From: a virus
Length of the DNA: 38,446 bases
Strand: one strand, 5' to 3'
IMG/VR virus record: IMGVR_UViG_3300028392_000012
Location: 1 to 38,446 of that record
The translations under genes were made by a program, and so were the position numbers. Below, in pieces: positions 30,458 through 38,195 of this stretch (its first letter is position 1; every line of letters begins with the position of its first letter). The notes under the pieces are model-generated. The model was not told the origin of the DNA. It did no database searches and was given only the letters and a program-made list of their open reading frames with translations.

Positions 30458-31908
30458 TACGCTCCTAGCGGGTGTCGTGTGTCGTCACTCTCGATTAGTT
30501 GCGATCCACACTTACTGCAATTCCTCTGACTTTTAGGCATTGGCAGATTACAATTATCGCACCATACAGCAAGGTTAGACAAGTAGCCTGAGAGGCTTCC
30601 AGATTGCAACAGATCGGTGATTGCCCAAACCATCGCGTCTAGTCGATCGGGGGATTTAATGTCGTCTGGAGTCCAGATCGTCATTTGGGTTTCCAACTGC
30701 TCGAATACACCAACGTGGTGTACGCGCCCTTGTTCGTACATGGCTGCCACAGGTTCGGCGCGTAGGCGTTTGCCTCGGCTGGCTCGCACCTGAGTTACTT
30801 TAACCGATGGATCTACTTGTTTGATAATCATAGGGATCATGTCACCGCCGTTATTGGTTTCGACAACGATCGCGTCAGCCTCATGCATTCGGTATGCTTC
30901 CACCGCCCGTTTAGCCCATTCGAGAGGGCTCGCTCTGAGCGTGTAGTCAGCCAAAATAAACGCTTCGCCTTTGTTGTTCTTGGCTGCCACAATAATGCCT
31001 GTTTCGTCTGAATCCTCACCTGACGTAACAGCAGGGTCGACTGCCACAACAACTCGTTGTAGATCGAATGGGGCTCGGTCGACTCTGGAATCGTTGATCG
31101 TGTCCTGCTTCCACAATGCGCCTTCAATGTCTGTCAGCAGTTCGCCATAGAGTTCCTGTGCGCCGATCCGTGTGCCCTCGTAGCGGGCTCTAAGTTCGAT
31201 TAGGGCTGCAGGTGACAGGTTGGCTGCATTGTCAAACGTGGAGCCTCTGGTGACGTGTACGGAACCATCTGTTCGGGCTACCCACTCTCTGAGCAGTTTG
31301 ATGGGTTTAGGGGTGGTCGCGATCACGGCTCTAGGGTTACGTCCAATACGCAGGGCAGGGGCAATACCTTCTGTCCACGTTTCGTAGGGGTAACGCCATT
31401 TGGCTACCTCGTCAGCCCAAATGCCAGCGAGGTTAAAACCACGTCCAGCGTCAGGGTTATCTGCCCCGAGCATGTGGATGCGTTGCCCTTCCTTAAATCG
31501 AATCTGCCACGCAGATCGGTTGTAAAAGAAATCCACATCCTTCTTTAATCCTTGCCTCTCCAAAACATGCAGGATTCCACTAGGACCCTCAGTGCAAACG
31601 GTACGAGTATCACCAAACGTCTCCGCGATGATCGCCCATTCGGTAGGCATTCCGTCAGGAGCATAGGGTTGAGAAAGCACCTCATGCGCCAGCCACTCTG
31701 CACAGGTTCGGGTTTTGCCCCAGCCACGTCCCGCAAGGATTAGCCAAACGCTCCAGCCACTTTCAGGTTCCTGCTGTTCAGGTCGACCAATGAACCACCA
31801 AGGGTTACGGGCAAGATTCTCAATGACATCATCTGGTAAATTAGCGATCCACGCTTCTTGTTCCGACTCAGGGATTACGGCTAATTGCTCGGCTAGAGAT
31901 AACGCCAT
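30457..31908 (-). CDS. terL: Terminase large subunit with C-terminal zinc ribbon
   Basis: The Walker A motif AGRGWGKT is at 59-66 and Walker B at GIWADEV (Asp166, Glu167). The nuclease domain begins at VAVDPAVTSGEDSDETGI, with a later VVETNNGGDMI. The last 40 residues include CDNCNLPMPKSQRNCSKCG, a zinc ribbon not usual in terminases. It packages DNA into the head. Starts 3 bases after TerS. Confidence 0.93.
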   Translation of the reverse strand: MALSLAEQLAVIPESEQEAWIANLPDDVIENLARNPWWFIGRPEQQEPESGWSVWLILAGRGWGKTRTCAEWLAHEVLSQPYAPDGMPTEWAIIAETFGDTRTVCTEGPSGILHVLERQGLKKDVDFFYNRSAWQIRFKEGQRIHMLGADNPDAGRGFNLAGIWADEVAKWRYPYETWTEGIAPALRIGRNPRAVIATTPKPIKLLREWVARTDGSVHVTRGSTFDNAANLSPAALIELRARYEGTRIGAQELYGELLTDIEGALWKQDTINDSRVDRAPFDLQRVVVAVDPAVTSGEDSDETGIIVAAKNNKGEAFILADYTLRASPLEWAKRAVEAYRMHEADAIVVETNNGGDMIPMIIKQVDPSVKVTQVRASRGKRLRAEPVAAMYEQGRVHHVGVFEQLETQMTIWTPDDIKSPDRLDAMVWAITDLLQSGSLSGYLSNLAVWCDNCNLPMPKSQRNCSKCGSQLIESDDTRHPLGA

Positions 31909-31911
31909 AAT

Positions 31912-32358
31912 CTACCCTTCTGTATCTGGAGCCTTAGAGCGGATAAAATCAAGCACCGACTGTCGAACGTCCTCGACTTGTATTGGGGCTCCACCGACTC
32001 CAGAGATCTCTTGCGTAACCTTTGTCTGTCGTCCCCATCTGGCAGGTTGGGATCTTTCAAGCCACCATGCAGCAGCCGTCCAGTTCTTGCCTTCTGACGC
32101 TGCTCTTTGGATCAGAGCCACATTGCGGATTTCAGCCTCAGCCCGCGCCTTTTTTACTGCGTCTAAGAAATCCTTGTATTGCTTTGGTGCGTCGTCTTGT
32201 TCGGCTTTTGTTACCCATGCATGGTAGGTAGATGCGCCTATTCCTGCGTATGTGCAGGCTGTTTCGATGTAGTTTCCTGCTTTTAGTGCTTCGGTTAGGC
32301 GTTCAAGTACGTCTGGGGTGAGTTTGGTGGGTTGCCCTCTGCCTCTTTTGTCTGTCAT
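31912..32358 (-). CDS. Terminase small subunit
   Basis: 148 residues with an N-terminal helix-turn-helix (LTEALKAGNYIETACTYAGI, TYHAWVTKAE) followed by a helical oligomerisation region (RAEAEIRNVALIQRAASEGK) and WWLERSQPARWGR. It is directly upstream of TerL and would recognise packaging sites. Confidence 0.8.
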   Translation of the reverse strand: MTDKRGRGQPTKLTPDVLERLTEALKAGNYIETACTYAGIGASTYHAWVTKAEQDDAPKQYKDFLDAVKKARAEAEIRNVALIQRAASEGKNWTAAAWWLERSQPARWGRQTKVTQEISGVGGAPIQVEDVRQSVLDFIRSKAPDTEG

Positions 32359-32361
32359 TGC

Positions 32362-32931
32362 CTACTCCCAGTTTTTGACGTTATCCACATCGCGCTTTAG
32401 GAGTGTGATGGTTTCCTCGCAATAAGGGCATGGGATTACGATTTTGGCTTCGTCTTGTTTGGCTTGGCTTATGTTCCCTATTGCGGTGTCTAGCACGTTT
32501 CCTGCTTTGGCTACATGATCGGCTGTGATGGGTGCAGCAAAATCGCCGAAGTTGGTTTCTAGTTTAATGTTAGGGAAAAAGATGTCTAGTGTGTTCTTGT
32601 CTGTGAACTCTTTAAGTTCGAGCAGTAGATCATCTGTCCATGTCGCATATTCGGACGTTTTGTTGTCAATGATTCGGTATTCTTTAGCCTGTTTTGGTGG
32701 CAAGTCGGAGATCAAAACTAGGGCTTCGGTGTAGCCAAGTTTCTTTAACGCGAGGTAACGGGTATGCCCTGTAATAATTGTCATTTCTTGATCAACAACA
32801 ATGGGAGACTGATAGCCGTACTTTTCGATTGACGCTGCGACCTTTTCGACGGATACGTCGTTTTTGCGTGGGTTGCGCCAGTAGGGGATCAGACTGTCTA
32901 ATGGGACGGTTTTAGGTTCGATGTTACTCAT
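32362..32931 (-). CDS. ParB-like nuclease/CTPase-fold protein (ParB 2, 189 aa)
   Basis: The N-terminal ParB/Srx core reads VPLDSLIPYWRNPRKNDVSV, then SIEKYGYQSPIVVDQE and IITGHTRYLALKKLGY (GHTRYL replaces the typical GHRR-type motif). The C-terminal part has a zinc-like CPYCEETI. Such proteins often pair with DNA methyltransferases in phages. Its start at 32931 overlaps the IbrB stop by 8 bases. A role in DNA recognition or nicking within the modification cassette is inference. Confidence 0.8.
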   Translation of the reverse strand: MSNIEPKTVPLDSLIPYWRNPRKNDVSVEKVAASIEKYGYQSPIVVDQEMTIITGHTRYLALKKLGYTEALVLISDLPPKQAKEYRIIDNKTSEYATWTDDLLLELKEFTDKNTLDIFFPNIKLETNFGDFAAPITADHVAKAGNVLDTAIGNISQAKQDEAKIVIPCPYCEETITLLKRDVDNVKNWE

Positions 32932-33601
32932 CTGGATGTGCCTTCCGATAGTCGCGACGTAGTTTGACTTGTTCGTCGGTTTCCCACGCCTGTCCATATT
33001 CTACGCCATTAAACAACTTTGCGAAACCTGTAACGTATTTGAGTCGAATTAACTCCTCTGCTTCTAATCCTACTTCATTGCAGATCTGCTCATCGGTTGC
33101 CCCGTTTTGGAGCATCTTAAATACGATCTGTCCCATCCCTGCAACCGAGTGTTTTCCTCTTGCGCGGTTGTGTCGGATGGTGGCTGCCATGCGGTCGTTT
33201 GCATCTTTGTCGATTACTACGATCGGGAGACAGCCCCCGTTTAATTCCTGCAGATCTTTATTTAATCGCATAGTCGTGTAACGGTGAAATCCGTCAACAA
33301 TCACATATTTGTCGATTGACTCGTCATAAATTGTAACAATGGGTTGCGTGTAACCGTCATGGCTTATGGAGACGTAGAGCAGCCGCATTTCATTCTTGGC
33401 TACACTATTTGGATTGTAATCGTTGGCTTGCACCATGTCGATCGGAACCCACATTACGTTGTCAATCGGCTGGCTCCCGCGTGGAGATAATTCGCGAACA
33501 ATGTGAGTACGCAGGGCGTTCAAGAACTCTTGCTTTTCCTCGACTTCATCGTAGGCAGCCTGCAGTTCTTTAATCAGGCTGTTCGGCAAACTTTGCTGCA
33601 T
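32924..33601 (-). CDS. ibrB-like: IbrB-like ParB/sulfiredoxin-fold protein
   Basis: 225 residues with the typical IbrB series: MVQANDYNPNSVAKNEMRLL, HDGYTQPIVTIYDE, YVIVDGFHRYTTM, VVIDKDANDRMAATIRHNRA and a C-terminal RLKYVTGFAKLF. IbrB was named as a partner of IbrA in E. coli and recurs beside PAPS-reductase-like proteins. The ParB/Srx fold binds nucleotides. It overlaps IbrA by 32 bases, with GAGAGGT before the ATG. Substrate unknown. Confidence 0.85.
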   Translation of the reverse strand: MQQSLPNSLIKELQAAYDEVEEKQEFLNALRTHIVRELSPRGSQPIDNVMWVPIDMVQANDYNPNSVAKNEMRLLYVSISHDGYTQPIVTIYDESIDKYVIVDGFHRYTTMRLNKDLQELNGGCLPIVVIDKDANDRMAATIRHNRARGKHSVAGMGQIVFKMLQNGATDEQICNEVGLEAEELIRLKYVTGFAKLFNGVEYGQAWETDEQVKLRRDYRKAHPDE

Positions 33602-34694
33602 GATCCAGACCTCTCTGTCGTTGGTTAATAGTTTGATGGCTGGTTTCCCAATTCTTGATTTTAGTCATTTCGACGTCGTTGCAAAGAATTGCGTTAATGT
33701 GATTCCGATACATTTTGTCGTTAATTTCATGCGGGTAGCGTCGCTCAATCGACTCAAATGTGCTTCTAAACTTTTCGCGGTACTCGTCTGCGATCAGGTG
33801 TTTGAGCAGGTAATCGCGGTATTCAGCCCAATCTGAAAACATGAAAGGTAATTCTTTGATGTACCAGTCCTCTTTACCCATTTTGCCTGCTGTGTCGAGT
33901 CCACCGATTCGGCGGGTTGCTCGCTCGTAGGTGTCTGGCTCCACCTCTTGCAATAGGAATAGCGCGTGGACTGCCGTCTCATGGTGATAGTTAGACACCC
34001 GCATTTTCTTGAGTGAAACGCCATAACGATACAGATCGTCATAATGGGTATTGTACGTCCAGTTGTTGTCATGGATCGCTTTCCAGATGTCAATAAACGT
34101 CCAGTCATACAACGGATGAAAATTGTAATGCTGGTTTGGCTTGCTGATCAGATTGCCCCATGTAATCCACTTGTAAGTGACCTGCCCTGTAAGCCCCATG
34201 TATCGGGCTGGAGACTCCTCGCCACGAACACCTGTGAATACGGCTGTTTTGGATCCCTCAAATAGTTTGGTGACAGCCTTCTCCATGAGATCGACAAATC
34301 GGTCAGTCCCAAATGTGTTTTCTTTGATAGAAATTGGATCTTGATCTCTGACCCATTCCTCGCCTTCTCCCCAAACATGTAACCATTGGTCTTTTGCTGA
34401 GGTGGCATTCTGTAGGCGAAATGGTACTTGTAACCAGTAGGGCTCCACATCTGAGTCGTAAAATACGTTTCTCATGTAATCGACTGTTGCTTCTAATTCG
34501 CATTCTTGATCCAGCCATAATACTTTTAATGGCAGCCGATCACGTTCTTTAGCGACCTGTTTAACCATTTCATAAACAACGGTGCTGTCTTTGCCCCCTG
34601 ACATTGACACGACGATATTCTCAAACTCGTCAAAGATCATGTTGATCCGCTCTAGGGCTTCTTGATAAACAGTATTTTGTTTCCAGAGTTTCAT
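33570..34694 (-). CDS. ibrA-like: IbrA-like PP-loop ATPase (PAPS reductase family)
   Basis: The SGGKDS PP-loop is at 32-37, followed by LWLDQECELEATVDYMR and TGVRGEESPARY. Later YHHETAVHALFLLQEVEPDT is typical of IbrA rather than CysH. PP-loop enzymes activate substrates by adenylation; in this family sulfur chemistry is likely but not shown here. It lacks the CysH C-terminal ECGIH motif, so it is not an assimilatory reductase. Translationally coupled to the methyltransferase (ATGA). Confidence 0.85.
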   Translation of the reverse strand: MKLWKQNTVYQEALERINMIFDEFENIVVSMSGGKDSTVVYEMVKQVAKERDRLPLKVLWLDQECELEATVDYMRNVFYDSDVEPYWLQVPFRLQNATSAKDQWLHVWGEGEEWVRDQDPISIKENTFGTDRFVDLMEKAVTKLFEGSKTAVFTGVRGEESPARYMGLTGQVTYKWITWGNLISKPNQHYNFHPLYDWTFIDIWKAIHDNNWTYNTHYDDLYRYGVSLKKMRVSNYHHETAVHALFLLQEVEPDTYERATRRIGGLDTAGKMGKEDWYIKELPFMFSDWAEYRDYLLKHLIADEYREKFRSTFESIERRYPHEINDKMYRNHINAILCNDVEMTKIKNWETSHQTINQRQRGLDHAAKFAEQPD

Positions 34695-35224
34695 GAAATT
34701 ACCTTGACCAGTCGTTCATAACGGGCAGGGTTAATTTCAGATCCGATGTATTCGGCTCCAGCCTTGATCGCTGCTTTTGCTGTTTGCCCGATCCCCGCAA
34801 ATGGATCAAATACTGTTTTGGCTCCAGTCTGTCTGATTGCCTCGCCGATTAGATCAAAGCCTTTAGTCGTCTCGCCAAATGTGATTTCTGCATTAAACGT
34901 GAGTAGAACAAATGTTCGCCCCATCGACTGAATACGGGGATGGACTCCAGTCAAAACATGATTATGATTTTCCATAATTTCGACGACTGTTTCCCAATCT
35001 TTTGCAGCGAACTCAATAACCATTGGCTTTAAGCAGTCTGCGTAACTGGCAAGTTTATACATGATTGCCACAAAGTCGATCTCTGGACGGACACCTGTCG
35101 CCTTGTATTGCATGGTTGCAAAGGATTTTGCCATTCGTTCACCCCAAGGGGGATCGGTGTAAAGGAGATCATACTCTGGGAAATGCACCCATTCCATGAT
35201 GTCCTTATTAAATGCTTGGCTCAT
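34691..35224 (-). CDS. DNA methyltransferase-like protein (DPPW, beta class)
   Basis: Contains YTDPPWG (24-27) as catalytic motif IV and FDPFAGIGQT (139-148) with YIGSEINPARYERL as the AdoMet-binding part. Catalytic motif before AdoMet motif is the beta-class order, methylating an exocyclic amino group (N6-A or N4-C). At 177 residues it has little room for a target-recognition domain, so a partner, perhaps a ParB-like neighbour, may supply specificity. Coupled by ATGA overlaps to both neighbours. Confidence 0.82.
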   Translation of the reverse strand: MSQAFNKDIMEWVHFPEYDLLYTDPPWGERMAKSFATMQYKATGVRPEIDFVAIMYKLASYADCLKPMVIEFAAKDWETVVEIMENHNHVLTGVHPRIQSMGRTFVLLTFNAEITFGETTKGFDLIGEAIRQTGAKTVFDPFAGIGQTAKAAIKAGAEYIGSEINPARYERLVKVIS

Positions 35225-35943
35225 TTTTGCCCTCTCAGCCTGCCGTCAATCCCTGTGAAATCAACCTGTTTGCTGCCCTCGATGTAAGGCAGCATGAACT
35301 CTACGATCCAGTCTATTGCAGTAACGTCAAAATCTGGATCATACGATTGACTGGTTCTTTCATAGTGTCCCACTTTGGGTGAGGTTCCAAACGTGCTATC
35401 TGCGAATCCGTCATGCTGAACTAGCGATGGCATGATCGCATACAGGGGGTGGTTTTGGATTGCTGCCCAACACTTTATTAACGAATCCTCGGCTATGGAT
35501 CCAACAGGGTAATGGTGCTCTCTAGCCCATGCAGCGAAATCATAAGCAAGAATTGTTGGAATGGCGTGTAGGGGGATCCAAATGTTTTTGCCTGTTTTAA
35601 GGACGTGATGCCCGCTTGCTACTCCAGCAATGTAATCTTTGTTAGTCGGATTGTAAAATGAGATTGGTTCTTTAGGCGATCGAGTTAATACATGATGGAT
35701 TTTATCAACCAGCCCATTAGGGATTTTGATGTCGTCATGGATAACTATTTTCCAATCGTCGTCGGTTTTGTGTTCCATGATTTTTAGGTAATTATCATTT
35801 AAGCCTTCATACCGATTTAAGGATCTACGATTTTTGTAGAAATCTGTTTGATCAGTAAACACCATTACTGTGGCTCCCTGAGCCTCTAGTTGCTTAACCG
35901 ATTCCGATGCATCTCTGCTGTAATGGTTAAGAATGTAGAACAC
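35221..35943 (-). CDS. Glycosyltransferase-like protein (GT-A type)
   Basis: 240 residues, GTG start in a TAGTG overlap. The N-terminal Rossmann-like part (QGATVMVFTDQTDFYKNRRS) runs into DDWKIVIHDDIKIP, a DxD-like site typical of GT-A enzymes, and a later HYPVGSIAEDSL. Its place between a conserved hypothetical and a methyltransferase suggests DNA, surface or virion glycosylation. Acceptor unknown, and family assignment is moderate. Confidence 0.65.
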   Translation of the reverse strand: MFYILNHYSRDASESVKQLEAQGATVMVFTDQTDFYKNRRSLNRYEGLNDNYLKIMEHKTDDDWKIVIHDDIKIPNGLVDKIHHVLTRSPKEPISFYNPTNKDYIAGVASGHHVLKTGKNIWIPLHAIPTILAYDFAAWAREHHYPVGSIAEDSLIKCWAAIQNHPLYAIMPSLVQHDGFADSTFGTSPKVGHYERTSQSYDPDFDVTAIDWIVEFMLPYIEGSKQVDFTGIDGRLRGQK

Positions 35944-36305
35944 TACTCAGTCCAGTAAGTTTCGGATGGGCGGGCAAAATACTGCTTCCCATAAAACGAG
36001 TCGATAGGGGCTCGGTTAATTACAATAGTGTTCTCGAGCAGATCGCCCATTGTCCAATACTTAAATGTCCCCACATAGATGTAGATGTAAATCTTTGAGT
36101 AAAAGTTTTCTTGATGCCCGTATTCACGGATTGTTAAAACCATCTGCTCAAAATCTTCCTCTGATTCAGGTCGCCATTCCCTGATTGTGTATTCGTGAGG
36201 AGTCGTATTTGAGTAACTTTTAGCGGTTTTCCATCTGACTGCTGCTATAAAGTCAAGAACAAACTTTCGGGCTGGCTCGGGCATTGCGGAGTCAGTATTA
36301 TTCAT
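35943..36305 (-). CDS. Conserved hypothetical protein beside the modification cassette (120 aa)
   Basis: The segment TFKYWTMGDLLENTIVINRA is a pattern I recall from a family of unknown function seen in phages and bacteria; the rest is short alpha-beta. It is the first well-conserved gene of the cassette and is coupled to the glycosyltransferase-like gene by 1 base. No function can be assigned. Confidence 0.7.
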   Translation of the reverse strand: MNNTDSAMPEPARKFVLDFIAAVRWKTAKSYSNTTPHEYTIREWRPESEEDFEQMVLTIREYGHQENFYSKIYIYIYVGTFKYWTMGDLLENTIVINRAPIDSFYGKQYFARPSETYWTE

Positions 36306-36309
36306 GCTG

Positions 36310-36471
36310 TCATTTTCCTATGTTTAATTTTTTTAAGATTTGTCTAATCTTATCTGAATACCTGCTGTCAGTCGAATCCTCGTCCTCGGGATTAAAGTCG
36401 CTACGCCCAAAAGACGTTTCCACAAAAGTTCCATCTGGTAAAGGTTCAGGAGTAATTTCGTCGTCACTCAT
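36310..36471 (-). CDS. Acidic small protein (53 aa)
   Basis: The ATG at 36471 overlaps the upstream stop as ATGA. It starts MSDDEITPEPLPDGTFVETS, then FNPEDEDSTDSRYSDK and a short basic helix (IRQILKKLNIGK). An acidic body with a basic end is reminiscent of DNA mimics, but that is speculation. Below the length most callers keep; support is from packing and codon flow. Confidence 0.6.
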   Translation of the reverse strand: MSDDEITPEPLPDGTFVETSFGRSDFNPEDEDSTDSRYSDKIRQILKKLNIGK

Positions 36472-36689
36472 TCGATGCCGTCCTCTGTCTTACGCGATCG
36501 AATTATCTCGACTGCCTTCTTGAGTCCTCGAGCCAGTTCTAATGGGTCGCCATTCTCAATAAGCATTTCTGCGTATGCGTCAACCTCTTTCGCAATTACT
36601 TCGCTAACGTCATTCGCGCAGAGAGTCGCCACAAACGTATTATTCAGGTGGCGGTCAGCAGCGTCTGTTCGATTCATTAGGTTTACCAC
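36468..36689 (-). CDS. Hypothetical helical protein (73 aa)
   Basis: Starts at a GTG at 36689 or ATG at 36677, next to the SSB stop. It is helical and acidic (NDVSEVIAKEVDAYAEMLIE, LARGLKKAVEIIRSRKTED). Position after SSB is common for small replication-linked proteins, but no function is seen. Confidence 0.6.
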   Translation of the reverse strand: MVNLMNRTDAADRHLNNTFVATLCANDVSEVIAKEVDAYAEMLIENGDPLELARGLKKAVEIIRSRKTEDGIE

Positions 36690-37036
36690 GGCGAATCCTC
36701 TTTCTTAGCAGGGCGAGGGATCACCCCAATGTTATCCGCATCTATTACAAGAGCGGTACGGGCTTCCCCGTCTTTCGATGTGTAATGACTTTCCGATAGT
36801 TTCCCGCTTACTGTGACTAGGGAGCCTTTGGGGATGCTGTCGATTGCTGCCTCAGCCCCACGCCACAATGAGACACTAAACCAGAGGGTGTCTTTGTCGA
36901 TCCAGACATCGTTTTCTTTGGTAGTTGGGGTTACAGCGATCTTGAAATTGCCTACTGCTCGCCCTGTCTGGGTAAAGTTGATTGTTGGTTCCACTGCCAC
37001 TCGTCCGACGAAGGTGACTGTTGGTTCTCCTGCCAT
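36683..37036 (-). CDS. ssb: Single-stranded DNA-binding protein
   Basis: 117 residues with the OB-fold pattern of SSBs: VTFVGRVAVEPTINFTQTGR, VGNFKIAV, TLWFSVSLWRGAEAAI, IPKGSLVTVSGKLSESHYT, and an acidic C-terminus KKEDSPW. Its tail is shorter than in bacterial SSBs. It would coat ssDNA during replication and recruit partners. Its first 85 bases overlap the HNH gene in another frame. Confidence 0.93.
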   Translation of the reverse strand: MAGEPTVTFVGRVAVEPTINFTQTGRAVGNFKIAVTPTTKENDVWIDKDTLWFSVSLWRGAEAAIDSIPKGSLVTVSGKLSESHYTSKDGEARTALVIDADNIGVIPRPAKKEDSPW

Positions 37037-37371
37037 GCTGTGTTTTCCTTAATCTCTAGACTTACGTCTCCATTATTCATTAAGATTACTCTTGTACCAT
37101 CTGGACGGCAAATTGCTATTTCCTCTGGCGTGTCCCATGATTTAACGATAAAACCCATTTCTGTAGCCTTTTTAGGATTTAGGTGGACTGACTGAGTGCC
37201 TAGATTATGGCATTCGTGATGCAACGCGACTAGATTACTAGCCTCGTCTCTGCCCCCTTGTGAACGCAGTTTCCTGTGATGGATCGCCCATGACTCTGGA
37301 AGCCAGTCTCCACATAGTTCGCAATAGCCCTGAGCCCTGTGGAATACTAACTCTCGGAGTTTTTTATCCAC
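36952..37371 (-). CDS. HNH endonuclease
   Basis: The HNH core is ELCGDWLPESWAIHHRKLRS then NLVALHHECHNLG, with CELC and CHN supplying the zinc-knuckle and His-Asn residues. It may aid packaging, replication or be a selfish nuclease; location near SSB rather than terminase argues against packaging. GTG at 37371 with GGAAAG 6 bases ahead is the likely start (in-frame ATG at 37428 is an alternative). Its last 28 codons overlap ssb. Confidence 0.82.
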   Translation of the reverse strand: MDKKLRELVFHRAQGYCELCGDWLPESWAIHHRKLRSQGGRDEASNLVALHHECHNLGTQSVHLNPKKATEMGFIVKSWDTPEEIAICRPDGTRVILMNNGDVSLEIKENTAWQENQQSPSSDEWQWNQQSTLPRQGEQ

Positions 37372-37867
37372 GTTTGTCTTTCCATGAAAACAGGCAATCT
37401 TTGTTGACGCAGACGTATTCAGATCCACATTTCATTATTGACGGCTTAGTGCATTCTGGGCATTTCTTGCGGGATTTGTATTCGGGCAGATCGGCGGGGG
37501 CTGTCCTTAGCAAAATGGCATGATGCCAATCGCCTAAATCGTAGATCATTTGTTTCCCGATGTCCTCTTGTTTTGCTATAAAGGATCCGATGTATTCAGC
37601 AAAAAAGTCAAGCCTCATTGAGACGATCGGGCTGGCTCCATAAGTGATGTTTGCAGCGTGAGTGGGTGGAGCGATCTGTAATACGTTTCCAATGTGATCG
37701 GTTTGGACTGTGATCCAGTCCTCAAACTCTTGCACAAAACTGATCATGTCTAGCATGATTGGGTACGGTCGAGTGTTTTGAGTGTGAGAAAGCGATTCCA
37801 TAAGATTCCATAATCGGGGATAGTGAGCCGAGCATTCGGATGTCAGCAATTTAGGCGTGATCACCAT
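37364..37867 (-). CDS. Hypothetical protein with C-terminal zinc ribbon (167 aa)
   Basis: Starts MVITPKLLTSECSAHYPRLW and is helical in the first 110 residues. The end has a clear four-cysteine ribbon: KKCPECTKPSIMKCGSEYVC, then CLFSW. Proteins of this layout are known from actinophage replication regions, with no assigned function. Overlaps the resolvase-like gene by 17 bases; ATG at 37867 preferred. Confidence 0.65.
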   Translation of the reverse strand: MVITPKLLTSECSAHYPRLWNLMESLSHTQNTRPYPIMLDMISFVQEFEDWITVQTDHIGNVLQIAPPTHAANITYGASPIVSMRLDFFAEYIGSFIAKQEDIGKQMIYDLGDWHHAILLRTAPADLPEYKSRKKCPECTKPSIMKCGSEYVCVNKDCLFSWKDKRG

Positions 37868-38195
37868 AGCCCGCTTCCTTAAGTAATTGAACCATGAGCG
37901 ACAGCGGGATAATAGCGGGGAAGTCTGCGATGCGTGCTTCTCCCCATCCATCTGGACGGATCACGCAGATTGGCAATACGCCGTCCACAGCGCGAGCCTT
38001 AGCCTGCTCCATTGCATCAATGGGTGAAAACCCCCGCCTTGCTTTTACTTCCCAATCTAGGGCTGGTGTGCCCGTAACGTCGCTACCTGATCGACCTGCA
38101 CCTGTGGATTCAGCAAATGCCCATCCATTCTTTTTTAGATAATCGGCAACCATGCGTTGAGTGGCGTACCCGCGATGCTTTCGGTGTTGGCTCAT
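37851..38195 (-). CDS. PD-(D/E)XK endonuclease, Holliday-junction-resolvase-like
   Basis: 114 residues from the ATGA start at 38195: GRSGSDVTGTPALDWEVKAR has the Asp39 and Glu49-x-Lys51 catalytic set, followed by RRGFSPIDAMEQAKA and PICVIRPDGWGEAR. Actinophage proteins like this are usually annotated as resolvases or VRR-NUC-type nucleases. Likely acts on recombination intermediates, consistent with the annealing and Cas4-like proteins elsewhere. Confidence 0.75.
   Translation of the reverse strand: MSQHRKHRGYATQRMVADYLKKNGWAFAESTGAGRSGSDVTGTPALDWEVKARRGFSPIDAMEQAKARAVDGVLPICVIRPDGWGEARIADFPAIIPLSLMVQLLKEAGYGDHA

Noticed and set aside
32362-33601. ParB genes as a partition system of a plasmid-like prophage
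   Set aside because: No ParA and no parS-like repeats; one protein is clearly IbrB-like and both sit in the methyltransferase cassette.
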